Source: Georgenia yuyongxinii (lineage in GTDB: Bacteria; Actinomycetota; Actinomycetes; Actinomycetales; Actinomycetaceae). Taken from it: a stretch of DNA of 64,000 nt. The notes below the pieces were generated by a model. That model saw only the letters and a list, made by a program, of their open reading frames with translations, made no database searches and was not told the origin of the DNA. The stretch's first letter is position 1, and every line of letters begins with the position of its first letter. Location: positions 1,054,001 through 1,118,000 of the forward strand of contig NZ_CP040915.1 in the NCBI RefSeq assembly GCF_006352065.1, in the 5' to 3' direction. Positions 33,470-42,252 of the stretch are shown here, one piece after another. A program made the translations under genes and the position numbers.

Positions 33470-34717
33470 GTGCCCACCACGACCATCCCGGCCACCACGG
33501 ACTCGGCGATCGCCCGCCGCATCAACGCGGTGGTGGCCGCCCTCGAGCCCGAGCTGATCGAGGTCCGCCGGTACATCCACGCCCACCCTGAGCCGGCCCG
33601 CATGGAGCACGGCACCACGCGTTACCTCGCCGACCGGCTGCGGGCCGCCGGGCTCGCGCCGCGGCTCCTGGAGGGCACCGGGCTCGCCGTCAACATCGGC
33701 GCCGACCCCCGCGAACGGGGCCGCCGGCGGATCGGGCTGCGCGGCGACCTGGACGCGCTGCCGGTCCGAGAGACCACGGGGCTGCCCTTCGCCTCCACGC
33801 GCGAGGGCTTCGCCCACGCCTGCGGACACGACATCCACACCACCGCCCTCTACGGCGCCGCCCTGACCCTCAAGGCCCTCGACGACGCCGGCGAGCTGCC
33901 CGTGGGAGTGCGCTGCATCTTCCAGCCCGCCGAGGAGGTACAGCCCGGCGGCGCCGAGGCCGCGATCGACCAGGGAGTGCTCGACGGCGTCGAGCAGATC
34001 TACGCCCTGCACTGCGAGCCCAAGGTGGACGTGGGCAAGGTCGGCTCGCGCATCGGGGCGATCACCGCCGCGTCCGACACCCTCACGATCACGGTGACCT
34101 CCGACGGTGGGCACACCTCCCGGCCCCACCTGACCGGCGACGTCGTCTTCTCACTCGGCCAGCTCATCACCCAGCTGCCGGCCGTCCTCGGCCGGCGCCT
34201 GGACCCCCGCGCCGGCGTCAACCTCACCTGGGGTGCCGTCCACGCCGGGCGGGCCCCCAACGCGATCCCCGCCAGCGGGTCGGTCTCGGGGACGCTGCGG
34301 TGCCTGGACGGCCGGGCCTGGCAGCGCGCCGCGAAGGTCATCCAGGAGTCGGCCGTCCAGGTGGTCGCGCCCTACGGCGTCGACATCGAGCTGAACTACG
34401 TGCGCGGCATCCCGCCGGTGGTCAACGAGGAGCGGGCGGTGCGCACCTTCGACGCCGCCGCGAAGGACGTCATCGGCCCCGACGCGGTGGTGCTGACCGA
34501 GCAGTCCCTGGGCGGCGAGGACTTCGCCTGGTACCTCACCCGCATCCCCGGCGCGCTGGTGCGCCTGGGCACCCGCACGCCCGGCGGGCCCTCCTACGAC
34601 CTGCACCGCGGCGACATCGTCTTCGACGAGCGCGCCATCGCCGTCGGCGCCCGGCTCCTCGCCCGGACGGCCGTGCTGGCCGGCGACGGCGCCGCCGAGC
34701 ACGCGCGGGTCGGGTAG
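33470..34717 (+). CDS. M20 family amidohydrolase
   Basis: 415 residues from GTG 33470. The frame remains open further upstream, but that part runs through the guanylyltransferase end and a repeat element, so it is rejected. Metal-binding motifs: GLRGDLDALPV, HACGHDIHTTAL, QPAEEVQPGGAEAAI and a late QSLGGEDFAWYL; a dimerisation lid domain lies between. It resembles IAA/hippurate hydrolase-type amidohydrolases, which cleave N-acyl amino acids. Exact substrate unknown. Confidence 0.9.
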   Translation: MPTTTIPATTDSAIARRINAVVAALEPELIEVRRYIHAHPEPARMEHGTTRYLADRLRAAGLAPRLLEGTGLAVNIGADPRERGRRRIGLRGDLDALPVRETTGLPFASTREGFAHACGHDIHTTALYGAALTLKALDDAGELPVGVRCIFQPAEEVQPGGAEAAIDQGVLDGVEQIYALHCEPKVDVGKVGSRIGAITAASDTLTITVTSDGGHTSRPHLTGDVVFSLGQLITQLPAVLGRRLDPRAGVNLTWGAVHAGRAPNAIPASGSVSGTLRCLDGRAWQRAAKVIQESAVQVVAPYGVDIELNYVRGIPPVVNEERAVRTFDAAAKDVIGPDAVVLTEQSLGGEDFAWYLTRIPGALVRLGTRTPGGPSYDLHRGDIVFDERAIAVGARLLARTAVLAGDGAAEHARVG

Positions 34718-34815
34718 TGACCGCGCGGCGAAGCTCGCACGCGTCGGGTAGCAACGGCGCCGCCCCGCCGAGACGCGCACTGTCGGCCGAAACCCGCCAT
34801 CGTGGCACCTCTAGG

Positions 34816-34825
34816 GAAACGTTTC
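34816..34825. promoter_or_regulatory. LacI-type operator candidate upstream of bmpA
   Basis: Perfect 10-bp palindrome GAAACGTTTC in an AT-richer stretch about 165 bases before the lipoprotein start. A central CG with AAAC/GTTT flanks is typical of LacI-family operators. A possible -10 box (TAGATT, 34860-34865) lies downstream, so bound repressor could block transcription. A related palindrome precedes deoC. Confidence 0.45.
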
Positions 34826-34990
34826 GGTAACTCTTTTCCCGATGGTCTCAGCATGTGGCTAGATTGGGGCGCCCGGCCCATTAGGGTCGGTCCTGATATC
34901 CGCCGAACGGATCAGCCCAGTCGGCGCTCTCCCTGCAGAGCGACCCTCCGCCCGGGACGGTCCCCGGCCACACACATGCAGGAGACACGC

Positions 34991-36106
34991 GTGAAGAAGA
35001 GCATCTACGCGACGGCGCTCGTGGCGTCCGCCGCCCTGGCGCTCGCGGCCTGTGGCGCCGCGCCGGAGGAAGAGGAGACTCCCGCCGCTGGTGAGGAGAC
35101 CACCGCCGAGGAGACCGAGGGCGGTGCCTCCGACTTCCTGGCCTGCGTCGTCTCCGACCAGGGCGGGTGGGACGACCAGTCCTTCAACCAGTCCGCCTAC
35201 GAGGGCCTCCTCAAGGCGGTCGACGAGCTGGGTGTCCAGGAGGCCGACGCGGAGTCGCAGTCCGACGCCGACTACGGGCCCAACATCGACTCCATGGTCC
35301 AGCAGGGCTGCAACCTCACCATCGGCGTCGGCTTCCTCCTCGAGGACCCGATCCAGAGCGCCGCCGAGGCGAACCCCGACGTGAACTTCGGCCTCATCGA
35401 CTCCACCTTCTCCGACGCGGACTTCAACCCGGTCGAGCTCGACAACGCCAAGCCGATCGTGTTCAACACCGCCGAGGCCGCCTACCTCGGTGGCTACGTC
35501 GCGGCCGGCATGACCAAGACCGGCACCGTCGCCACCTTCGGCGGCATGCAGATCCCCTCCGTGACGATCTTCATGGACGGCTTCGCCGACGGCGTCGCGA
35601 AGTACAACGAGGACAACGGCACCGACGTCACGCTCCTCGGCTGGGACAAGGAGGGCCAGAAGGGCTCCTTCTCCGGCGACTTCGACAACCGCGCGCAGGG
35701 CCAGACGCTGACGGAGCAGTTCATCGCCCAGGGCGCCGACATCATCATGCCGGTGGCCGGCCCCGTCGGCCTGGGTGCGGCGGCCGCGGCCGACGCCGCG
35801 GGCGACGTCTGGGTCATCGGCGTGGACTCCGACTGGTACGAGTCGACGGAGTTCGGCTCCATCGTCCTGACCTCTGTGATCAAGCAGATCGGCCAGGCCG
35901 TGTTCGACACCATCTCCGAGTCGGCCGACGGCAACTTCAGCGCCGACCCGTACATCGGCACCCTGGAGAACGAGGGCGTGGGTCTGGCCCCGTTCCACGA
36001 CTTCGATGCCGAGGTCCCGCAGGAGCTCAAGGACGCGGTCACCGCGCTCCAGGAGCAGATCATCGCCGGCGAGATCACCGTCGAGTCGGTCAACGCGCCT
36101 CAGTGA
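34991..36106 (+). CDS. BMP-family nucleoside-binding lipoprotein
   Basis: 371 residues from GTG 34991, with GGAGA just upstream. A lipoprotein signal (basic KK, hydrophobic core, LAAC at the cleavage site) is followed by an acidic low-complexity linker (PEEEETPAAGEETT). The mature part has the Bmp/PnrA pattern: DQGGWDDQSFNQSAYEGL, later VFNTAEAAYLGGYVAAGM, GADIIMPVAGP and VWVIGVDSDWY. The family binds nucleosides outside the membrane. The ABC genes after it and the nucleoside-salvage enzymes beyond support this. Confidence 0.93.
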   Translation: MKKSIYATALVASAALALAACGAAPEEEETPAAGEETTAEETEGGASDFLACVVSDQGGWDDQSFNQSAYEGLLKAVDELGVQEADAESQSDADYGPNIDSMVQQGCNLTIGVGFLLEDPIQSAAEANPDVNFGLIDSTFSDADFNPVELDNAKPIVFNTAEAAYLGGYVAAGMTKTGTVATFGGMQIPSVTIFMDGFADGVAKYNEDNGTDVTLLGWDKEGQKGSFSGDFDNRAQGQTLTEQFIAQGADIIMPVAGPVGLGAAAAADAAGDVWVIGVDSDWYESTEFGSIVLTSVIKQIGQAVFDTISESADGNFSADPYIGTLENEGVGLAPFHDFDAEVPQELKDAVTALQEQIIAGEITVESVNAPQ

Positions 36107-36135
36107 TGCGGACCCGCTGAGCGCAGCAGCTCCCT

Positions 36136-36164
36136 GACGGCCCGGCCCTCGTGGCCGGGCCGTC
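36136..36164 (+). terminator. Intercistronic hairpin after the BMP lipoprotein gene
   Basis: Perfect 12-bp GC stem (GACGGCCCGGCC, 36136-36147, with 36153-36164) and a 5-base loop, between the lipoprotein stop and the ATPase start. Such hairpins often give more binding protein than transporter by partial termination or 3'-end protection. Confidence 0.6.
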
Positions 36165-36250
36165 CGGCTCTCCGCTCGACTAGTGTCGTGCCGTCCGGCA
36201 CAGCAGCCACTCGCGCACCAGGTGCGCCCGATCCAGGGAGCTCACGCAAC

Positions 36251-37831
36251 GTGAAGCTGGAGCTGAAGGGGATCACCAAGGTCTTCGGGTCGCTCGTCGC
36301 CAACGACCACATCGACCTCGTGGTCGAGCCCGGCGAGATCCACGCTCTGCTCGGGGAGAACGGGGCCGGCAAGAGCACCTTGATGAATGTCCTCTACGGC
36401 CTGTACGACCCCGACGACGGTCAGATCCTCCTCGACGACAAGCCGGTGAACTTCACCGGCCCCGGTGACGCCGTCGCCGCGGGCATCGGCATGGTTCACC
36501 AGCACTTCATGCTCGTCCCCGTCTTCACGGTGGCCGAGTCGGTGGTGCTCGGCTACGAGCCCACCGGCGCCGCGGGCCTGATCAACCTGCGCGAGGCCCG
36601 CAAGCGGGTCAAGGACATCTCCGACCGGTTCGGCTTCCACGTGGACCCGGACGCCTACATCGAGGACCTGCCGGTCGGCGTGCAACAGCGGGTCGAGATC
36701 ATCAAGGCGCTCTCCCGCGACGCCCGCGTGCTCATCCTGGACGAGCCCACCGCTGTGCTCACCCCGCAGGAGACCGACGACCTGATCGAGATCATGCGTC
36801 AGCTCAAGGCCAACGGCACCTCGATCGTGTTCATCACCCACAAGCTCCGCGAGGTCCGCGCGGTGGCCGACAAGATCACCGTGATCCGCCGCGGCAAGGT
36901 CGTCGGCGAGGCCAGCCCTACCTCCACCGAGACCGAGCTCGCGTCCATGATGGTCGGGCGCACGGTGAGCATGACCGTGGACAAGGCGCCCGCCGAGCCC
37001 GGCGAGGACGCCTTCCAGGTCACCGACCTGACCGTGCTCGACGCCGACGGCAAGACGATGGTGGACAACCTCAGCTTCTCCGTGCGCCGCGGCGAGATCC
37101 TTGCCGTCGCCGGCGTGCAGGGCAACGGTCAGACCGAGCTGACCGAGACCATCCTCGGGCTCACCGCTCCCGTCACCGGTTCCCTCACCCTCGACGGCAC
37201 CGAGCTGGTCGGGCGCGGGGTGAAGGACCGGCTGCGCGCCGGACTTGGCTTCGTGCCCGAGGACCGCTCCACCGACGGGATCATCGCCAGCTTCTCCGTG
37301 GCGGAGAACCTCGTGCTCGACCTCTACGACACCGAGCCCTTCGCCTCCGGCATGGCCATGAGCCCCGCGGTGGTGCGGCGCAGCGCCGAGCAGCGGGTGT
37401 CCGAGTTCGACATCCGGCTCACGTCGGTCGAGGACCCGATCTCGACACTCTCGGGCGGCAACCAGCAGAAGGTGGTCATCGCGCGGGAGATGTCCCGCCC
37501 GCTGCGCCTCCTGGTGGCCTCGCAGCCCACCCGCGGACTGGACGTCGGCTCCATCGAGTTCATGCACAAGCGGATCGTGTCGGAGCGGGACAACGGCACC
37601 CCTGTACTGATCGTCTCGACGGAGCTCGACGAGGTGCTCGCGCTGGCCGACCGCATCGCCGTGATGTACCGCGGCCGGATGGTCGGCATCGTCGAGGCCG
37701 GAACCCACCGGGACGTCCTGGGTCTCATGATGGCGGGCGTACCGCTGGAGGAGGCCCAGGCCCAGGCGGCTGAGCACCGCACCATGATGGCCGCCGCGGA
37801 CGTCGTGGCCGAGCAGGAGGGACGGCAGTGA
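36251..37831 (+). CDS. Nucleoside ABC transporter ATP-binding protein (double NBD)
   Basis: 526 residues from GTG 36251 with an AGGGAG ribosome site; the open frame upstream is non-coding. Two nucleotide-binding domains. NBD1 has Walker A GENGAGKST, Walker B VLILDEPTAVLTP and a degenerate signature (LPVGVQQRVEI). NBD2 has a degenerate Walker A (VQGNGQTEL) and a canonical signature LSGGNQQKVVIARE. This asymmetry is normal for the RbsA/NupA class. The stop overlaps the permease start. Confidence 0.93.
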   Translation: MKLELKGITKVFGSLVANDHIDLVVEPGEIHALLGENGAGKSTLMNVLYGLYDPDDGQILLDDKPVNFTGPGDAVAAGIGMVHQHFMLVPVFTVAESVVLGYEPTGAAGLINLREARKRVKDISDRFGFHVDPDAYIEDLPVGVQQRVEIIKALSRDARVLILDEPTAVLTPQETDDLIEIMRQLKANGTSIVFITHKLREVRAVADKITVIRRGKVVGEASPTSTETELASMMVGRTVSMTVDKAPAEPGEDAFQVTDLTVLDADGKTMVDNLSFSVRRGEILAVAGVQGNGQTELTETILGLTAPVTGSLTLDGTELVGRGVKDRLRAGLGFVPEDRSTDGIIASFSVAENLVLDLYDTEPFASGMAMSPAVVRRSAEQRVSEFDIRLTSVEDPISTLSGGNQQKVVIAREMSRPLRLLVASQPTRGLDVGSIEFMHKRIVSERDNGTPVLIVSTELDEVLALADRIAVMYRGRMVGIVEAGTHRDVLGLMMAGVPLEEAQAQAAEHRTMMAAADVVAEQEGRQ

Positions 37832-39150
37832 GCGACCCCGTCAACGAGACCCCCCAGGTCGCCGCACAGCCGGGCGACCTGACCGCCCGCGGGGACGCCG
37901 TCGCGGGCCCTGGCGGCGTGCCGCGAGAGACGCCCCCCGCGGCAGAGACGAGGACGTCCCAGTTCTTCCGCGACCTGCTCTCCGGGAGCTGGCTGGTCTC
38001 GGTGCTGGCCATCTTGGTCGCCCTGGTGATCGGCGCGGTGCTCATCGCCCTGGCCGACGCCGGCGTGCAGGAGGCCTCCGCCTACGTCTTCGCCCGGCCC
38101 TCGGACTTCTTCGCCGCGTCCTGGGACGCCGTGAACAGCGCCTACGTGGCCCTGTTCCGCGGTGCCATCTTCGACTTCCAGGCCGAGACCTTCGCCCGCT
38201 CGATCCGCCCGTTCACTGAGACCCTGGTGTTCTCCGTGCCGCTGATCCTCGCCGGCCTCGGCGTCGCCGTGGGCTTCCGTGCGGGCCTGTTCAACATCGG
38301 TGGCCAGGGCCAGATCATCCTCGGCGGCATCTTCGGTGCCTTCATCGGCTTCACCTTCGACCTGCCGCCGGTGCTGCACGTGACTCTCGCCGCCATCGGC
38401 GCCGCGCTGGGCGGTGCCATCTGGGCGGGCATCGCCGGTGTGCTCAAGGCCCGCACTGGCGCCAACGAGGTGATCGTCACGATCATGCTCAACAACATCG
38501 CGGTGTACCTCGTCGCGTACCTGCTCACCACCCAGGCGTTCAAGCTGCCGGGGTCGCCGTTCCCGAAGTCGCCGAACATCCCCACGGACTCCGGCACCTT
38601 CCCGCTCCTGCTGGGCCCGAGCTTCCGGCTCCACGCCGGGTTCCTCGTGGCCATCGCGGTGACCGTGTTCGTGTGGTGGCTGCTCGAGCGCTCCACGCTC
38701 GGCTTCGAGCTGCGCGCCTCGGGCGCCAACCCCTCGGCCGCCCGCACCGCCGGCATCTCGGTGCCCCGGGTCACGGTCTTCACCATGCTGATCGCCGGCG
38801 CGCTGTGTGGTCTCGCCGGCGCGGCGCAGGTGCTGGGGACCGAGAAGGCCCTCACCGCCGGCGTCGCGGCCAGCTACGGCTTCGACGCCATCACCGTCGC
38901 CCTGCTCGGCCGGTCCCGCCCGTTCGGCACCTTCTTGTCGGGCCTGCTCTTCGGCGCGCTCAAGGCCGGCGGTTTCCTCATGCAGTCCACGACGAACACC
39001 CCGATCGACATCATCCTCGTGGTGCAGTCGATCATCGTGCTGCTCATCGCGGCCCCGCCGCTGGTGCGTGCCATCTTCCGACTCCCCACCCCCGGCGCCG
39101 CACCGCGTCGCCGGACCGCCACCCCGGCCGTCAAGGAGGCTGCGGCATGA
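37828..39150 (+). CDS. Nucleoside ABC transporter permease 1
   Basis: 440 residues, GTG start overlapping the ATPase stop by four bases. A hydrophilic N-terminus of about 55 residues precedes eight to ten helices of the BPD_transp_2 family. Typical features are the PLILAGLGVAVGFRAGLFNIGGQG segment and TGANEVIVTIMLNNIAVYL. A late RASGANPSAARTAGISVPR cytoplasmic loop follows, which contacts the ATPase. Works with the next permease as a heterodimer. Confidence 0.93.
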   Translation: MSDPVNETPQVAAQPGDLTARGDAVAGPGGVPRETPPAAETRTSQFFRDLLSGSWLVSVLAILVALVIGAVLIALADAGVQEASAYVFARPSDFFAASWDAVNSAYVALFRGAIFDFQAETFARSIRPFTETLVFSVPLILAGLGVAVGFRAGLFNIGGQGQIILGGIFGAFIGFTFDLPPVLHVTLAAIGAALGGAIWAGIAGVLKARTGANEVIVTIMLNNIAVYLVAYLLTTQAFKLPGSPFPKSPNIPTDSGTFPLLLGPSFRLHAGFLVAIAVTVFVWWLLERSTLGFELRASGANPSAARTAGISVPRVTVFTMLIAGALCGLAGAAQVLGTEKALTAGVAASYGFDAITVALLGRSRPFGTFLSGLLFGALKAGGFLMQSTTNTPIDIILVVQSIIVLLIAAPPLVRAIFRLPTPGAAPRRRTATPAVKEAAA

Positions 39151-40436
39151 CCGCCACCACCACCGCCGCGCCCCGGGAGGAGACCAGCCCCACCGTGCTC
39201 GTGCCGGTGAGCTGGCGCTGGCCGGTCATCTACGGCGTCCTCACCGCCGTGACCCTCGTGCTGTTCACCCTGCTGCCCGAGCGGGGCCAGGAGACCACCT
39301 TCCAGCTCTCCCGCGCCACCGACCTCATCGCCATCCCCAACTTCGCCGTCCCCAGCGTCCTGACGAACTGGGTGCTCACCGCGATCATGGTGGCGCTGAC
39401 CCTCTTCGTCACCCGGCTGGCCCTCGCCCGGCGGAAGGTGCCCGTCTGGGCGCCGGTCGTCTTCGGCACCGCGTTCGTCCTCTCCTTCCTCGTGTGGGTG
39501 GGAGCCGGCCGGGCCACGGTCATCCCGCTCACCACGCTGCTGCAGGGCGCGCTCGCCCTGTCCGTGCCGCTCGTCTTCGGTGCCCTGTGCGGCGTGCTGT
39601 GCGAGCGGTCCGGCATCGTCAACATCGCCATCGAGGGCCAGCTCCTCGGCGGCGCGTTCCTCGCCGCGGTGATCGGCTCGCTGACCTCCAGCGCGTACCT
39701 GGGAATGATCGCCGCACCCATCGCCGGCGCCCTCGTCGGCGTGCTGCTGTCCTTCTTCGCGGTGCGGTACTGGGTGGACCAGATCATCGTCGGCGTGGTC
39801 CTCAACGTCCTGGTCATCGGCCTGACGAGCTTCCTGTTCTCCACCGTCCTGACCGAGAACGCCGAGCAGTTCAACGCCCGGCAGCGCCTGCCGAACCTGC
39901 CGATCCCGCTGCTCTCGGAGATTCCCGTCATCGGGCCGGTGCTGTTCAACCAGAACCTGCTCGTCTACCTCATGTACGTCGCGGTGATCGTGCTGCAGAT
40001 CTTCCTGTTCCGCAGCCGATGGGGCCTGCGGGTGCGGTCCGTGGGTGAGCACCCCAAGGCGGCCGACACCGTCGGCATCAAGGTCAACCGCACCCGCGTG
40101 CGCAACACGATCCTCGGCGGCGCGGTCGCCGGCCTGGGCGGGGCCTTCTTCACGGTCGGCTCCGGGCTGGCCTTCGGCAAGGAGATGTCGGCCGGGCAGG
40201 GCTACATCGCCCTCGCCGCGATGATCCTGGGCAAGTGGAACCCGACCGGCGCCCTGGCTGCCGCCCTGCTGTTCGGGTTCTCCAAGAACCTGGGCAACGT
40301 GCTCTCCACGATCGGCTCACCCGTGCCCAGTGAGTTCCTGCTCATGCTGCCCTACGTCGTGACGATCTTCGCCGTCGCCGGGTTCGTGGGTCGGGTGCGG
40401 GCCCCCGCAGCGGAGAACATCCCGTACATCAAGTGA
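39147..40436 (+). CDS. Nucleoside ABC transporter permease 2
   Basis: 429 residues from ATG 39147, overlapping the first permease by four bases. BPD_transp_2 family with the segment GALCGVLCERSGIVNIAIEGQLLGGAFL and the coupling loop RSVGEHPKAADTVGIKVNR. About ten hydrophobic segments. With the lipoprotein, ATPase and first permease it completes a BMP-type nucleoside importer. The following genes cdd and deoA use its likely substrates. Confidence 0.93.
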   Translation: MTATTTAAPREETSPTVLVPVSWRWPVIYGVLTAVTLVLFTLLPERGQETTFQLSRATDLIAIPNFAVPSVLTNWVLTAIMVALTLFVTRLALARRKVPVWAPVVFGTAFVLSFLVWVGAGRATVIPLTTLLQGALALSVPLVFGALCGVLCERSGIVNIAIEGQLLGGAFLAAVIGSLTSSAYLGMIAAPIAGALVGVLLSFFAVRYWVDQIIVGVVLNVLVIGLTSFLFSTVLTENAEQFNARQRLPNLPIPLLSEIPVIGPVLFNQNLLVYLMYVAVIVLQIFLFRSRWGLRVRSVGEHPKAADTVGIKVNRTRVRNTILGGAVAGLGGAFFTVGSGLAFGKEMSAGQGYIALAAMILGKWNPTGALAAALLFGFSKNLGNVLSTIGSPVPSEFLLMLPYVVTIFAVAGFVGRVRAPAAENIPYIK

Positions 40437-40485
40437 CCACGCTGCGCCGGCCCGCCGCGCGCGCACGAGCCGCACTGGAGGCCTC

Positions 40486-40896
40486 ATGACGATCTCCGAA
40501 GGGACCTGGACCGCCTTGCGGGCCCTGGCGTACGAGGCGATGGAACGGGCGTACGTGCCCTACTCGGACTTCCCCGTGGGGGCCGCTGCGCTCGTCGACG
40601 ACGGGCGCACCGTCTCGGGCTGCAACGTGGAGAACGCCGGGTACGGCGTCACCCTGTGCGCCGAGTGCGGGCTGATCTCGGACCTGATCCGCGGCGGCGG
40701 CGGCCGCCTCGTGGCCTTCACCTGCGTGGGCCGCCGCGGGCAGCTCCTCGTACCGTGCGGGCGGTGCCGCCAGCTGCTCTGGGAGCACGGCGGCCCCGAC
40801 CTGCTCGTGGAGATGCCCGGCGGCGTCCGCCCGATGAGCGAAGTCCTGCCCGACGCGTTCGGGCCCGAGTACCTCACCCGGGAGGCCACCGCATGA
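40486..40896 (+). CDS. cdd: Cytidine deaminase
   Basis: 136 residues, the size of the tetrameric enzymes. Zinc site: SGCNVENAGYG, then CAECGLI (Cys replacing the His of the HAE form, as in the homotetrameric group), and PCGRCRQLL. The substrate strand YSDFPVGAAALVDDG is near the N-terminus. It converts cytidine/deoxycytidine to uridine/deoxyuridine. It lies 49 bases after the permease and overlaps deoA. Confidence 0.95.
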   Translation: MTISEGTWTALRALAYEAMERAYVPYSDFPVGAAALVDDGRTVSGCNVENAGYGVTLCAECGLISDLIRGGGGRLVAFTCVGRRGQLLVPCGRCRQLLWEHGGPDLLVEMPGGVRPMSEVLPDAFGPEYLTREATA

Positions 40897-42227
40897 CCGA
40901 GTCCTTCGACGCCGTCGACGTCATCCGCACCAAACGCGACGGCGGGGTCCTCAACGCTGCCCAGATCGACTGGGTCATCGACGCCTACACCCGTGGCGTC
41001 GTCGCCGAGGAGCAGATGAGCGCCCTCGCCATGGCGATCTTCCTCAACGGGATGGAGCGCGCGGAGATCGTCCGGTGGACCCAGGCGATGATCCGCTCCG
41101 GCGAGCGCATGGACTTCTCGCGGCTCTCGCGACCCACCGCCGACAAGCACTCCACCGGCGGCGTGGGGGACAAGATCACGCTGCCCCTGGCCCCGCTCGT
41201 CGCCGTCTTCGACGTCGCCGTACCCCAGCTGTCGGGCCGCGGGCTCGGCCACACCGGCGGCACCCTGGACAAGCTCGAGTCCATCCCCGGCTGGCAGGCG
41301 TCGCTGAGCAACGCCCAGATCCTGACGCAGCTCGAGGACGTCGGCGCGGTCATCTGCGCGGCCGGCGCCGGGCTGGCACCAGCGGACAAGAAGCTGTACG
41401 CCCTGCGCGACACCACGGCCACCGTCGAGGCGATCCCGCTGATCGCCAGCTCCATCATGAGCAAGAAGATCGCCGAGGGCACCGACTCACTGGTGCTGGA
41501 CGTCAAGGTCGGGTCCGGGGCGTTCATGAAGGACGCTGAGCGGGCCCGTGAGCTCGCGCGCACCATGGTCGAGCTCGGCACGGACGCCGGGGTGCGCACG
41601 GTCGCCCTGCTCACCGACATGTCCACCCCGCTGGGCCTGACGGCCGGCAACGCGCTCGAGGTGCGCGAGTCCGTCGAGGTGCTCGCCGGCGGCGGCCCCG
41701 CAGACGTCGTCGAGCTGACCGTGGCGCTGGCGCGGGAGATGCTCGACGCCGCGGGCCGCCCGGACGCCGACCCGGCGGCGGCGCTGCAGGACGGCCGGGC
41801 CATGGACGTGTGGCGCCGGATGATCGCCGCCCAGGGCGGCGACCCCGACGCGCCGCTCCCGGTCGCCCGGCACACCGAGCAGGTGCTCGCCGACGCCGAC
41901 GGCGTGCTCACCGGCCTCGACGCCTACGCCGTCGGGGTGGCCGCGTGGCGGCTAGGGGCCGGGCGGGCCCGCAAGGAGGACCCGGTCCAGGCGGTCGCCG
42001 GCGTGGAGCTGCACGCCAAGCCCGGCGACCCGGTCCGCAAGGGCCAGCCGCTCCTGACGCTCCACACCGACACCTCGGAGCGGTTCGACCGGGCCCGGGA
42101 GGCCCTCGACGGCGGCGTGGTCATCTCCGCGGGGCGGCCGCCCGCGGGGCAGTCGGCCGGGCAGACGCCGGTCCGCCAGGCGTCCGACACCGGGCGCACG
42201 GTCGTGCTCGACCGGGTCGCCGGCTGA
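40893..42227 (+). CDS. deoA: Thymidine (pyrimidine-nucleoside) phosphorylase
   Basis: 444 residues from ATG 40893, overlapping cdd by four bases. Glycosyltransferase family 3 layout: N-terminal helices DVIRTKRDGGVLNAAQIDWVI, signature SGRGLGHTGGTLDKLESIPG, phosphate and substrate residues around DKHSTGGVGDK and LIASSIMSKKIAEGTD. The C-terminal lipoyl-like PYNP domain (VAGVELHAKPGDPVRKGQPLLTLH region) is present. It splits thymidine/deoxyuridine to base and deoxyribose-1-phosphate, feeding the mutase and DeoC encoded downstream. Confidence 0.95.
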   Translation: MTESFDAVDVIRTKRDGGVLNAAQIDWVIDAYTRGVVAEEQMSALAMAIFLNGMERAEIVRWTQAMIRSGERMDFSRLSRPTADKHSTGGVGDKITLPLAPLVAVFDVAVPQLSGRGLGHTGGTLDKLESIPGWQASLSNAQILTQLEDVGAVICAAGAGLAPADKKLYALRDTTATVEAIPLIASSIMSKKIAEGTDSLVLDVKVGSGAFMKDAERARELARTMVELGTDAGVRTVALLTDMSTPLGLTAGNALEVRESVEVLAGGGPADVVELTVALAREMLDAAGRPDADPAAALQDGRAMDVWRRMIAAQGGDPDAPLPVARHTEQVLADADGVLTGLDAYAVGVAAWRLGAGRARKEDPVQAVAGVELHAKPGDPVRKGQPLLTLHTDTSERFDRAREALDGGVVISAGRPPAGQSAGQTPVRQASDTGRTVVLDRVAG

Positions 42228-42252
42228 GCGGTCCTCCGGCACGCTGGGCGCC

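Noticed and set aside
34718-34990. Riboswitch before the BMP lipoprotein gene
   Set aside because: No multi-stem conserved core such as a purine, preQ1 or TPP motif could be recognised; only a small palindrome and an AT-richer stretch are visible.
38673-39146. Longer start for the second nucleoside permease
   Set aside because: The extra part overlaps permease 1 out of frame and is Arg/His-rich; the ATGA overlap at 39147 is the natural start.
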